Source: Caballeronia turbans
GTDB taxonomy: Bacteria; Pseudomonadota; Gammaproteobacteria; Burkholderiales; Burkholderiaceae
Length of the DNA: 64,000 nt
Direction of reading: 5' to 3'
Assembly: GCA_001544655.2 (NCBI GenBank)
Contig: FCOD02000001.1
Location: forward strand, 372,001-436,000
Part shown: positions 44,499 through 53,352 of the stretch, piece by piece
Numbering within the stretch: the first letter of the stretch is position 1
Layout: every line of letters begins with the position of its first letter
Notes under the pieces: generated by a model
Databases searched by the model: none
The model's input: only the letters and a program-made list of their open reading frames with translations
What the model was told of the DNA's origin: nothing
Program-made: the position numbers and the translations under genes

Positions 44499-45970
44499 AT
44501 ACGCAGCGGGCATCGGCACCGGACGAACCACGCACGCAGCGCTCCATAGCGCGGCGCCTCGCCGTGATGTTCGCGCTCGTCGCGTTGTTCGTTTTTTCGC
44601 TCGTCGGCTCAGGGCTTTTCCTGGTGCTGCGCGTGCAACTGGAGCAGCATCTGCGCGACTCGCTCGACAATCGCGCGGAAGTTGCGCGGCTCATCGTCAC
44701 GCACGTATCGAACCCGGATAAATGGAAGATCGCGAAGGAGAAACTCGCCGACATCACGCCGCGCGATGGCTCCACGCTCTTCGCCGTCTCCAGCAACGAT
44801 CCGCGCTTCGAATACGGCTCGCCGCCCGCGGGCCACGTCATCAAACGTGTGATGGGCGGCTATGCGCGCTTCCGTCCCGAAGGCCGCGCCTACGACATGC
44901 TGATGACCACGCTGACGATTCCGCCCAACGCGGACAGGCCGCCCTTGCAACTCTTCGTCGCGATCGACTGTTCCCCCAACGTCCACACGATGCGCGCCTT
45001 CGGTCTCGCGCTCGCGGCGTTCATGGCGTTGTCGACCGTCGCGGTGCTGCTGTTGAGCTATTCGGTCGCGCGCCTCGGGCTCGCACCGCTTGCCCGCCTC
45101 ACACGCGACGCATCGAAGCTGAGCCCGAACAATCGCTCGCAACGCCTCAACACGCACGCGCTGCCGATGGAACTGGAGGATCTCGCGAAGTCCTTCAACG
45201 GCGCGCTGGAACGGCTCGATCACGCATACGGCCGGCTCGAATCCTTCAACGCGGATGTCGCGCACGAGCTGCGCACGCCGGTCACCATTCTCATCGGTCA
45301 GACCGAAGTGGCGCTGACGCGCGACCGCTCGATCGACGAGTTGCGTCACACGCTGCAATCGAATCTTGAAGAGTTCGAGCGCGTGCGCGCGATCATCAAC
45401 GACATGCTGTTCCTGGCGCGCGCCGATCAGGGCGAGCGCGCGACGGGCCTCGTCGAAGTGTCGCTTGCGGCCGAGGTCAACCGCACGCTCGAGTTTCTGG
45501 AAATTCCGCTGGAAGAAGCGCAGGTCCGCGCGGTCGCAACCGGCGATGCACGCGCTTTCGTCAACACGTCTCTGTTCGGACGCGCGCTGTCCAATCTCGT
45601 GATGAACGCGATCCAGCATTGCGCGCCGGGTGCGACCATTTCCGTCTCGATCACGCGCGAACATGGACGCATCCGCATCGCGGTGGCCAATCCGGGCGAG
45701 CTGATCCAGCCGCATGTCAAGGAGCATCTCTTCGACCGCTTCTACCGCGCGGAAAGCTCACGCACGAACAGCCGTGAAAATCACGGCCTCGGCCTCGCCA
45801 TCGTGAAGGCGGTGGCGGAAATGCATCGCGGCACGGTGTCGGCGACGAGCGAGCACGGCATCAACACGTTCTCGTTCTCGGTCGCGCGCTTCGGCAATGA
45901 AGCGCGTGCCGCGCAGGATCCGGGCTTGCCCGTGCCGCCGGTCGTCGAAGCCAAGTCGGCCACGACATGA
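44495..45970 (+). CDS. Sensor histidine kinase of the heavy-metal/CusS type
   Basis: This 491-residue kinase has two membrane segments (about 26-46 and 165-190) around a periplasmic sensor domain of about 120 residues. It has a HAMP region (RLGLAPLARLTRDASKL), the acceptor motif FNADVAHELRTPVT, an N box LVMNAIQHCA and a G2 box HGLGLAIVKAVAEMH. It is coupled to the regulator at 43785. The inducer is unknown; similarity to metal sensors does not prove a metal signal. Confidence 0.87.
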   Translation: MNTQRASAPDEPRTQRSIARRLAVMFALVALFVFSLVGSGLFLVLRVQLEQHLRDSLDNRAEVARLIVTHVSNPDKWKIAKEKLADITPRDGSTLFAVSSNDPRFEYGSPPAGHVIKRVMGGYARFRPEGRAYDMLMTTLTIPPNADRPPLQLFVAIDCSPNVHTMRAFGLALAAFMALSTVAVLLLSYSVARLGLAPLARLTRDASKLSPNNRSQRLNTHALPMELEDLAKSFNGALERLDHAYGRLESFNADVAHELRTPVTILIGQTEVALTRDRSIDELRHTLQSNLEEFERVRAIINDMLFLARADQGERATGLVEVSLAAEVNRTLEFLEIPLEEAQVRAVATGDARAFVNTSLFGRALSNLVMNAIQHCAPGATISVSITREHGRIRIAVANPGELIQPHVKEHLFDRFYRAESSRTNSRENHGLGLAIVKAVAEMHRGTVSATSEHGINTFSFSVARFGNEARAAQDPGLPVPPVVEAKSATT

Positions 45971-45980
45971 CGCGCGCGCG

Positions 45981-46601
45981 TCACTGACAGAAGTATTCGT
46001 CCGATGCGGCCACCGGCGCTTCAGCCGTCGCCGGCTTGAAATGACTGTACTTGCGGTACGTCTTGCCGTTCACCGTCACGGACTCGGCAGCTTCGGTCTC
46101 GCCCGAACTCGACGCGATCGCGCTGCTATGCGCCTCGACGTTGTTGTTGCTCCAGCTGCTCGCGCGCGCATACGATCCGCCCTTCGACGTATCGGTCTTG
46201 CCCTGTTCCGCGATCGTGTTCGTGACGGGATTGCCGAAACTCTTCGTATCGATCGACGATTTCGGAGGCTGGTAGCCCCACTTCGACGTGAGCGTGCTCA
46301 TGTCGATCTCCTGCGGCTTCCAGCCGACGATTTTCGCGCCGACCGAGAGCGGCGACAATTCCACCGCGACGATCTGCGTGCCGCGCCGCGCGACGAGCAG
46401 GCACTTTCCGCCCGAGCTCTGCAAGGGCACATAGCCGCTCGAAGGCAAGAGCGCGTGCGCATCGGGCATCGGCTGCACACCGACCGGATTCGCGGCCCAG
46501 ATCACGCCGGCGTTCGCATCGGCGTGCGCGCTCATCGGCATCATCCAGACTGCCGCACTCGCCGCGAGCGCGATGGCCGCCATTTTCGTGTGACTCTTCA
46601 T
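45981..46601 (-). CDS. Secreted protein of the Ser/Asn-rich cluster, unknown function
   Basis: This 206-residue protein has a signal peptide (1-27, ending MSAHA). The middle is folded-looking (GKCLLVARRGTQIVAVELSP, WKPQEIDMSTLTSKWGYQPP) and is followed by a Ser/Asn-rich stretch (YARASSWSNNNVEAHSSAIA) and a short end finishing DEYFCQ. Two cysteines in the mature chain could pair. It is the last of four same-strand genes for secreted low-complexity proteins. I recognise no family. Confidence 0.72.
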   Translation of the reverse strand: MKSHTKMAAIALAASAAVWMMPMSAHADANAGVIWAANPVGVQPMPDAHALLPSSGYVPLQSSGGKCLLVARRGTQIVAVELSPLSVGAKIVGWKPQEIDMSTLTSKWGYQPPKSSIDTKSFGNPVTNTIAEQGKTDTSKGGSYARASSWSNNNVEAHSSAIASSSGETEAAESVTVNGKTYRKYSHFKPATAEAPVAASDEYFCQ

Positions 46602-46671
46602 CGCATGCCTCAGCGGGAAAACGAGGGTTGACTCTCCGGGACCAGTCTTTCAGAGCCAACCCTTCAAAGGG

Positions 46672-46702
46672 AGAGACGGCCTGTTGTCACAGGCGCGTCT
46701 CT
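46672..46702. terminator. Long hairpin between two cluster genes
   Basis: A 7-bp stem (AGAGACG/CGTCTCT) continues into a 6-bp stem (GCCTGT/ACAGGC) with loop TGTC and one bulged G. It lies just downstream of the gene ending at 46745. There is no long T-run on the minus strand, so termination is probable but not certain. Confidence 0.5.
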
Positions 46703-46744
46703 TCTGTTTAACGGCGCCACTCCGCCATTGGACCTGGTGCTTCG

Positions 46745-47716
46745 TCACTTCACCAGCGAGACTTCGATCTTCTCGCCGATCGGCGCGCTCGCGACTTCGA
46801 CGCCGTTCGCGCCGTCAGTCTGATCGTACACGCGGGCCGCGACGGGCGTGGGCTGCGCGACCCGCTTCGCGGGCGCCGGCTGAGCCTGCTTCGCGTCGTC
46901 CTGCGTCTTCATGTTGACTTCCGGATTGTTCGCGGCGGTCACCGGCAAGCCGAGGCGCGCGCGGACCAGCGGGTCGCGATACTTTTCATCGTCCGACAGC
47001 ACGGCGTCAGCACCCGACTTCGCGAGCGGCGTGGTTGTGCCCGGGCACAGATGGCCCGTCGCTTCGACTGCGCGGCGGTTCGCGTCGCTCTGGCACAGGA
47101 GCGCCAGCGCGACATCGGTCAGGCCCATCGCGCGGAATTCGCGTGCATCGAGACGACGTACGCATGCCTGATCGACGAGGGTCGTGCCGCCGGTCGCGCC
47201 GAAGCCCGTGATCGACAGGCCGAAGCTGGCGGAGCCCATGCAGGTGTCGGAGAGCGTCGTCGTGAGCGCGGGCGCCGCGATCGACGGCGTCGTGCGCACC
47301 GAGTACGAGCTCTGGTTGTAATCGACCGTCGTGCGCGTGTCGAACGCGCTCGAACCGGGGCCGCTCGCCGCCTTGCCGGTCGCGTCGGTGCCGCTCGCAT
47401 CCGTGCCCGAATTCGTGAGCTGCGGCATCGACAGCGAGATGTTCACGTTCGACGAGCCGCCCTGTGCCGACGAACGGCCACCGCTGGCCGTCGCGACGCC
47501 GAGGCCGCCCACCGACGAGGAATTGGAACTGGTGTTGGCCGTCGAGTTCGCCGACGTGCCGATGTTGTTCAGGCTCGAACCGCCGCCCTGGCCGATACCC
47601 GTGGACGTCGAACCCGAAACCGAGCCGGACGAGGAATTGGCCGTGGTGTCGGCGTGGGCCAGTTGCGCGGCGCAAAACAGAACCGCGCATGCCAACTGCA
47701 AAGTGGTCTTGTTCAT
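46745..47716 (-). CDS. Secreted Ser/Gly/Asn-rich protein with a four-cysteine domain
   Basis: This 323-residue protein has a signal peptide (1-22, ending LAHA), then about 75 residues almost wholly Ser, Gly, Asn, Thr and Ala. A conserved-looking domain at about 155-226 has cysteines C159, C185, C208 and C224, and the pattern DTCMGS...DQACVRRLDAREFRAMG...LALLCQSD. The tail is polar. GGAG precedes the ATG at 47716. The four-cysteine region resembles proteins of unknown function seen near conjugation or surface-structure genes. A surface or matrix role is inferred from composition only. Confidence 0.75.
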   Translation of the reverse strand: MNKTTLQLACAVLFCAAQLAHADTTANSSSGSVSGSTSTGIGQGGGSSLNNIGTSANSTANTSSNSSSVGGLGVATASGGRSSAQGGSSNVNISLSMPQLTNSGTDASGTDATGKAASGPGSSAFDTRTTVDYNQSSYSVRTTPSIAAPALTTTLSDTCMGSASFGLSITGFGATGGTTLVDQACVRRLDAREFRAMGLTDVALALLCQSDANRRAVEATGHLCPGTTTPLAKSGADAVLSDDEKYRDPLVRARLGLPVTAANNPEVNMKTQDDAKQAQPAPAKRVAQPTPVAARVYDQTDGANGVEVASAPIGEKIEVSLVK

Positions 47717-47859
47717 TTGGTGCTCCGGAAGAAAGGGGACGCCACGGCGCATGACGGTCCCGGACGACTTAGAGTTTTTTTATAGGTTCGGCAAAGGCGG
47801 AGTCCCGCAAGCGCTCGCTCGTCATGACGCCGCCTCTGCCTTGGGGCGCTCAGGCCGGC

Positions 47860-48207
47860 TTAGCGCCAGCCGCCGCCCAGCTTGCTCCATGCGTTGGCCG
47901 CTGCGTCCGCGCCCGAGGTGCCGCCCGCTTGCGCGTTGCCGTGACCGAAACCGCCCACGTTCGACGTGTTGGTGTGGCTCGTCGTGGCGTTGGTCGCGTT
48001 GCCCGTCACGCCGAACGCGTTGCCGGCGATCGATTGCGCGTTGCCGTTGGCCGTGCCGTAGTTGCTGGCGGTGAAATGGCCGAAACCCGAGACCGACGCG
48101 GCCGTCGAGCCGCCCGAGGTCGAGGAGGAGCTGGAGTTCGTGGTCGTGGCCATTGCGGCGACGGAGACGAACGAGAGCAGTGCGGCAGCGATCAGAGTGC
48201 GTTTCAT
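47860..48207 (-). CDS. Small secreted Ser/Gly/Asn-rich protein, paralogue A
   Basis: This 115-residue protein has a signal peptide (1-20, ending AAMA), then a run TTTNSSSSSTSGGS. Gly/Asn/Thr-rich segments follow (VTGNATNATT, NTSNVGGFGHG), ending in the tail TSGADAAANAWSKLGGGWR. An AAGGAA ribosome site 8 bases upstream fixes the start at 48207. It is a tandem paralogue of the next gene, with the same 19-residue end. The repetitive, aromatic-poor, Asn/Gly-rich make-up is like extracellular matrix or amyloid-type proteins, but no known family was recognised. Confidence 0.75.
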   Translation of the reverse strand: MKRTLIAAALLSFVSVAAMATTTNSSSSSTSGGSTAASVSGFGHFTASNYGTANGNAQSIAGNAFGVTGNATNATTSHTNTSNVGGFGHGNAQAGGTSGADAAANAWSKLGGGWR

Positions 48208-48330
48208 GATTTGCATTCCTTATCGAACAAGTAAGATTGGATTTTGTTTTTTGTTCTTCGAACTACGGTCACGTCGGTTGCGGATAAGCGAACCCCGTTG
48301 CGGCGAAGTCCGCCCTCCGTCGCCGCGTGC

Positions 48331-48681
48331 TTAGCGCCAGCCGCCGCCCAGCTTGCTCCAGGCGTTCGCAGCAGCGTCGGCGCCCGAGGTGCCCGTTGCC
48401 GTCGAACCGCCGAAGCCCTTGCCGCCCACCGACGACGTGTTGATGTGGCCGGTCGTCGCGTTGGTCGTGTTGCCCGTCACGCCGAAGCCCTGGCCGGCCG
48501 TCGACGATGCGTGACCGTTGGCGATGCCGGCGTTGGTTGCGGTGAACGAGCCGTAGCCGAACACGGCTGCCGCGGTGTTGCCGCCCGAAGTCGAGCTCGA
48601 GCTGGACGAGGTGCCCGTGGCGAAAGCAGCGGCGGAAACGAGGGAGAGAACGGCTGCTGCTGCGATCAGTTTGCGTTGCAT
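48331..48681 (-). CDS. Small secreted Ser/Gly/Asn-rich protein, paralogue B
   Basis: This 116-residue protein has a signal peptide (1-21, ending AFA), TGTSSSSSSTSGGN, the shared core FGVTGNTTNATTGHINTSSVGG and the same 19-residue end as paralogue A. A TGGAG ribosome site precedes the ATG at 48681. The two genes are 123 bp apart and clearly arose by duplication. No further copy is visible in this window. Confidence 0.75.
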   Translation of the reverse strand: MQRKLIAAAAVLSLVSAAAFATGTSSSSSSTSGGNTAAAVFGYGSFTATNAGIANGHASSTAGQGFGVTGNTTNATTGHINTSSVGGKGFGGSTATGTSGADAAANAWSKLGGGWR

Positions 48682-48869
48682 GGTGAAGTCTCCAGGTGTA
48701 GGCGCACAGTCAATTCCAGCTACATCGACGCCGGTATGTAGCTGGCACAGCGAAATCATTTATTTAGCATTCCTATCTCCAAGGCCCGCTTCAACTCCAC
48801 GTCGATGAACCAGCGTGAAAATCAGCGAGCGTTGGGAAGCAGGGCGCGTTTTGGGCGCGGGCTAACCGG

Positions 48870-49031
48870 TCAGGAGCGGTGCAAGGTGCGAACGTTGCGG
48901 ACTTCGTTCAACTGAAGCCGCCGTTCGTGCAACAGGTCAACGTGTAGTTGTGACGGGCTCTTGGCTGCCGTCGAGCGGATCGTGGCGCGTAGGCCTTCCG
49001 CATGGTCTATTTGTTTTGCGTTCTTCTTCAT
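48870..49031 (-). CDS. Possible 53-residue basic protein
   Basis: The frame starting at the ATG at 49031 encodes a short, basic, helical-looking product (MKKNAKQIDHAEGLRATIRS ... LHERRLQLNEVRNVRTLHRS). GGGGA lies upstream. It has no recognised domain and could be chance. Confidence 0.3.
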   Translation of the reverse strand: MKKNAKQIDHAEGLRATIRSTAAKSPSQLHVDLLHERRLQLNEVRNVRTLHRS

Positions 49032-49183
49032 CGCAATCCCCGTATCACTTCTTGTGTTTGTCTGCAGGCTTTGGTCTTTCAATTGCCTGCGTTTTGATGT
49101 GACTGTACGGAAGATGAATCGGACGAAGCGTGGGCGAGCCAACATTACATTTCACGTCGTAACAATTCGTGAGAAATCTTGGT

Positions 49184-49266
49184 TGGCCACCGCTCATTCG
49201 GCGGGGCCACACCCCTGAAACGCCCTGTTTACGGGGGTCTCCAAAGGTTCACCCGCATAGTGGGAG
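49184..49266. other. Non-coding stretch with three consecutive hairpins
   Basis: Between the nitrate reductase stop and the small frame at 49031 there are stems at 49184-49209 (TGGCC, bulge, CCGC and complements), 49211-49238 (ACCCC/GGGGT with inner AAAC/GTTT) and 49239-49266 (CTCC/GGAG). Another stem, GACGCAG/CTGCGTC, lies at 49274-49299. This could be a structured RNA or simply a termination region; no known riboswitch core was recognised. Confidence 0.3.
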
Positions 49267-49326
49267 TGTTACCGACGCAGAAGGCGGGCGACCTGCGTCC
49301 GATTTTGAAAGGTGGACACGCGCAAC

Positions 49327-52068
49327 TCAGACCGCGCTCAGACGCGCCATCTCTGTCTCGACGATGAGTTTCTTCAACTCCGGCACACACGACCCGCAGT
49401 TGCCGCCGGCCTTCACGCAGGACGTGATCTGCGCGGCGGTTTTCAGTCCCTTGTCGCGGATCGCGTTGCAGATGGTATTGCGTCCGACGCCGAAGCACGA
49501 GCACACGGTCGGCCCCGTGTCCTCGCCCTTGACCGAAGGCTGGCCGAGCAGGAGGCTCGCGCGGTCGTCGTCGTCGAGCCGGTCCTTCTCGAAGAGCGTC
49601 GCGAGCCATTCCCGCGCGGGCAGATCGGGCCGTTCGGAGATGAACACGCAGCTCTCGATGCGCTCATCCACCACATGCGCCGCGCGATACACGCCCGCGC
49701 TCTTGTCCTCGTATTCGATCCAGTCCGCGTGTCGATCGTCGATATGAAAGAGCGCACGCGCCCAGTCGTGATGATCGCCATGCGATGCATCGAAGCGATT
49801 GCGGCCCGCCATCTCGTAGCGCACGTGTCGCGCGCCGTGCACGCGCGTCCAGTGCGTGACCATGTCGAGATCGGGCGCGGTGCGCGAGAGCGAAAAGCCG
49901 TGCCACGTGACGTGAAATTTCTCGATCGCGACAGGCGTGTGCTTGAATTCAGGCTCGCCCGAAACAGGATCGACGACGGGATTGACCACCGCGCCGACGC
50001 GCGCGTCCGAGGCGACCTGATCGTTCCAGTGAATCGGCACGAACACGCTGCCGCGCGGCATGCCGCCGCCGTGTTGCACGCGCGCGATCATCGAACCCCA
50101 ACGGCTCGACACGCGCGCAAGCTCGCCTTCGCGCACGCCGCATGCGAGCGCGTCTTGCGGATGCATGTCGATGAACGATTCGCTGATGTGTCCCGCGAGC
50201 TTCGCGGATCGGCCGGTGCGCGTCATCGTGTGCCATTGATCGCGCACGCGGCCGGTGTTGAGCACGAGCGGATAGTCTTCGTCGGGCGCGTTGACGGGAT
50301 GGCGCGGCGGCGTCGGGACGAAGCGCGCGCAACCGTCCGCGTGACTGAAGCGCTGATCTTCGAAGAGCCTCGTAACGCTGCCTTCTTCCACGGAGCGCAG
50401 CGGCCATTGCGTCGGCTGCAAGGCGTCGTATTGCGCGCGATCGAGGCCCGTCAAACCGCCGATGTCGAACGCGCGATGCACGCCCGTCGCCGCATCGTTG
50501 CGATATGCCGAGAGCCGCGCGTGCTCGTCGAAAATCTCATGCGGCCCCGCGAAGTCGAAGCCGTCGAAGCCCATGCGACGCGCGACGTCGCACATGATTC
50601 GCCAGTCCGCGCGCGCCTCGCCCGGCGCCGGAATGAACGCGCGTTGACGCGAGATGCGCCGCTCCGAGTTCGTCACGGTGCCGTCTTTCTCGCCCCAGCC
50701 GAGCGCGGGCAGCAGCACATCGGCGAACGCGTTGGTATCCGTCTTCTCGACGATGTCCGAGCTCACCACGAGCTCGCACTGTTCGAGTGCCCGCTTCACG
50801 CGATCGCCGTCGGGCAGGCTCACGACAGGATTGGTGCCCATCACCCATACCGCTTTCACGCGGCCGGCTTCGATTGCATCGAACAATTCGACGGCCTTCA
50901 ATCCGGCGCGCTCCGCGATCACAGGCGAATTCCAGAACGTCTGCACGATCTCGCCATGCAGCGGATCGCCGAACTCGAGGTGCGCGGCAAGCGTATTCGC
51001 GAGGCCGCCGACTTCGCGGCCGCCCATCGCGTTGGGCTGGCCGGTGAAAGAAAACGGCCCCATGCCCGGCTTGCCGATACGTCCCGTCGCCAGATGACAG
51101 TTGATGATGCCATTGACTTTATCCGTCCCCGCGCTCGACTGATTCACGCCCTGCGAATAGACCGTCACCACACGTTCCGTGCATGCGAACAGCCGATAAA
51201 ACGTCATCAGGTCGTGTTGGTCGAGCTTGCAGTCCTTCGCCGTTTGCGCGAGATCGGAAGGTCCAGCCGCGGCGAGCGCGGCATCGAAGCCGCGGGTATG
51301 CGCATCGACGAAGGTCGCATCCGTCGCGCCATGTTCCGCGAGGAATGCGAGCAGGCCGTTGAAGAGCGGAACGTCGCTGCCGGGCTTGAGCGGCAGGTGC
51401 AGATCGGCCATTTCGCACGTTGCGGTATGGCGCGGATCGATCACGACGATCTTCATCTCCGGCCGTTTCTCCTTCATCTTCACGATGCGCTGAAAGAGAA
51501 TCGGATGGCACCATGCCGTGTTCGAGCCGACCAGCACGACGAGGTCCGCGAGTTCGAGGTCCTCGTAGTTCAGGGGCACGAGGTCTTCGCCGAATGCACG
51601 CTTGTGCCCCGCTACCGACGACGACATGCACAGCCGCGAATTCGTGTCGATGTTCGCGCTGCCGATATAGCCCTTCATCAGCTTGTTGGCGACGTAGTAA
51701 TCCTCGGTGAGCAACTGGCCCGATACATAGAACGCGACCGCATCCGGACCATGCTGTTCGATGATGCGCGCAAAGCCGCTCGCAACCGTGCCGAGCGCGT
51801 CGTCCCACGACACCTCGGAGAGCGATCCGGTATGCCGGCCGCGCAGCTTCGGGCTGAGCAGGCGCCCTTCGAGTCCGATCGTGTCGCCGAGCGCCGAGCC
51901 CTTCACGCACAGACGGCCGAAGTTCGACGGATGCGCTTCGTCGCCCGCGATCGTTACTTCGGTCGCGCTCTTCGGCGACGCCTCCACACCGCAGCCGACG
52001 CCGCAATACGGGCACGTGGTTTTGACGGAGGCCGATTGAATCGGGATGATGGGCTTGGTCACGCTCAA
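49327..52068 (-). CDS. nasA: Assimilatory nitrate reductase, catalytic subunit
   Basis: This 913-residue molybdopterin enzyme has an N-terminal [4Fe-4S] motif TCPYCGVGCGVE ... GRLCVKG and a bis-MGD oxidoreductase body (SRLCMSSSVAGHKRAFGED, TGQPNAMGGREVGG, WGEKDGTVTNSERR). A C-terminal BFD-like [2Fe-2S] segment follows (CSCFGVGRNTIC ... GGNCGSCVPELK). It reduces nitrate to nitrite in the cytoplasm. It is the last gene of the five-gene operon, 12 bp after the flavoprotein gene that probably supplies electrons. Confidence 0.92.
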   Translation of the reverse strand: MSVTKPIIPIQSASVKTTCPYCGVGCGVEASPKSATEVTIAGDEAHPSNFGRLCVKGSALGDTIGLEGRLLSPKLRGRHTGSLSEVSWDDALGTVASGFARIIEQHGPDAVAFYVSGQLLTEDYYVANKLMKGYIGSANIDTNSRLCMSSSVAGHKRAFGEDLVPLNYEDLELADLVVLVGSNTAWCHPILFQRIVKMKEKRPEMKIVVIDPRHTATCEMADLHLPLKPGSDVPLFNGLLAFLAEHGATDATFVDAHTRGFDAALAAAGPSDLAQTAKDCKLDQHDLMTFYRLFACTERVVTVYSQGVNQSSAGTDKVNGIINCHLATGRIGKPGMGPFSFTGQPNAMGGREVGGLANTLAAHLEFGDPLHGEIVQTFWNSPVIAERAGLKAVELFDAIEAGRVKAVWVMGTNPVVSLPDGDRVKRALEQCELVVSSDIVEKTDTNAFADVLLPALGWGEKDGTVTNSERRISRQRAFIPAPGEARADWRIMCDVARRMGFDGFDFAGPHEIFDEHARLSAYRNDAATGVHRAFDIGGLTGLDRAQYDALQPTQWPLRSVEEGSVTRLFEDQRFSHADGCARFVPTPPRHPVNAPDEDYPLVLNTGRVRDQWHTMTRTGRSAKLAGHISESFIDMHPQDALACGVREGELARVSSRWGSMIARVQHGGGMPRGSVFVPIHWNDQVASDARVGAVVNPVVDPVSGEPEFKHTPVAIEKFHVTWHGFSLSRTAPDLDMVTHWTRVHGARHVRYEMAGRNRFDASHGDHHDWARALFHIDDRHADWIEYEDKSAGVYRAAHVVDERIESCVFISERPDLPAREWLATLFEKDRLDDDDRASLLLGQPSVKGEDTGPTVCSCFGVGRNTICNAIRDKGLKTAAQITSCVKAGGNCGSCVPELKKLIVETEMARLSAV

Positions 52069-52080
52069 GGTCTCTCCTGC

Positions 52081-53352
52081 TTATGCTGATGCGCCCGCTT
52101 CGCAAAGGGTCTTGCCGAAGAGAAGCCTGCCGCGCAGATGCGATACGTCCGTGCGGTTCTGAATCAGATCGAAGTACCAGCCGCCGTCCTTCACGTCGCC
52201 ATACAGCACCGCGCCGATCAGACGTCCCGCGTTCAACACGAGACGCTTGTAGACGCCGCGCCGGGGATCGCGCAGCACGAGATCCTCGCTGTCGTCGCCG
52301 CCGATGAAATCGCCGGCCGAGTACAGATCGACGCCCGTCACCTTCAGCTTGGTCGCGGTCGCGCGCTGCACATAGCGGCGATGCCCCGCGCCCGCGAGAT
52401 GCGCGCCCGCCACGCGCGCCTGATCCCAGATCGGCGCGACGAGACCGAAGGTCGCCGAGCGATGCTGCACGCATTCGCCCACTGCGTACACGCGCGGGTC
52501 GAAAGTCTGCAGCGTGTCGTCCACGACGATCGCACGCTCGCAATGCAGTCCGGCCTCTTGCGCGAGCGCGATGTTGGGCCGCACGCCTGCCGTCATCACG
52601 ACGAGGTCCGCGTCGATCTGCGTGCCGTCCGCGAAACGCACGGCGCGCACGCGGCTTTCACCGATGATTTCGGTGGTCTGAGCGGCCATCACGAAGCGCA
52701 GGCCTTTTGCTTCGAGAGAACGCCTGAGCAACGCGGACGCGCTTGCATCGAGCTGACGATCCATCAGGCTTTCGCCCGCATGCACGACCGTCACGGTCAT
52801 GCCTCGCCGTTGCAAACCGTTCGCCGCTTCGAGCCCGAGCAAGCCGCCGCCGATGACCACCGCATGACGATGATCGCGCGCCGCATCCAGCATCGTTTCG
52901 ACATCGTGTATGTCACGAAACGCGATCACGCCGGGAAGATCGCATCCGGGCACCGGAATGATGAAAGGCTTCGATCCGGTCGCAATCAGCAAGCGGTCGT
53001 AACGCGCCTCGACGCCCTTCTGCGAACGCACGATGCGCCGCGCCCGATCGATGCCGATGACCGCATCGCCCGCATGCAGCGTGATGCCGTTCGCGTCGTA
53101 CCACTCGCGCGTGTTGAGGATGATGTCATCGACAGTCTTTTCGCCCGCGAGCATCGGCGACAACAGAATGCGGTTGTAATTGCCGTACGGCTCGGCGCCG
53201 AACACGGTGATGTCGTACAGCCCGGGCGCGATCTTCAGCAGTTCCTCGACCGTGCGCATGCCCGCCATGCCGTTGCCGATGACGACGAGCCGCTGGCGCG
53301 ACGCGGTATCGCGCAACGACGCCATGCCCGCAACCGCATATTCGGTCTTCAT
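52081..53352 (-). CDS. NAD(P)H/FAD oxidoreductase, electron donor of the nitrate reductase (probable)
   Basis: This 423-residue protein resembles the FAD/NAD half of NirB: VVIGNGMAGMRTVEEL, YNRILLSPMLAGEKTVDDI, VVIGGGLLGLEAANGLQRRG and VYAVGECVQHRS. It lacks siroheme and BFD domains. Its start makes an ATGA overlap with nirD. Its position between nirD and nasA suggests the NADH-dependent flavoprotein partner (NasB/NasC-like) of NasA. This role is inferred. Confidence 0.84.
   Translation of the reverse strand: MKTEYAVAGMASLRDTASRQRLVVIGNGMAGMRTVEELLKIAPGLYDITVFGAEPYGNYNRILLSPMLAGEKTVDDIILNTREWYDANGITLHAGDAVIGIDRARRIVRSQKGVEARYDRLLIATGSKPFIIPVPGCDLPGVIAFRDIHDVETMLDAARDHRHAVVIGGGLLGLEAANGLQRRGMTVTVVHAGESLMDRQLDASASALLRRSLEAKGLRFVMAAQTTEIIGESRVRAVRFADGTQIDADLVVMTAGVRPNIALAQEAGLHCERAIVVDDTLQTFDPRVYAVGECVQHRSATFGLVAPIWDQARVAGAHLAGAGHRRYVQRATATKLKVTGVDLYSAGDFIGGDDSEDLVLRDPRRGVYKRLVLNAGRLIGAVLYGDVKDGGWYFDLIQNRTDVSHLRGRLLFGKTLCEAGASA

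Noticed and set aside
45981-48681. Curli (csg) or Fap amyloid operon
   Set aside because: No CsgG/FapF-type pore, no nucleator or chaperone gene, and the repeats do not match CsgA or FapC spacing.
49184-49266. Glycine or other known riboswitch
   Set aside because: Stems are present but the conserved core bases of known riboswitch classes were not found, and no fitting downstream gene follows.
49312-52089. Long open frame (925 codons) opposite the nitrate reductase
   Set aside because: Mirror frame of nasA with the same Arg/His-rich antisense composition.
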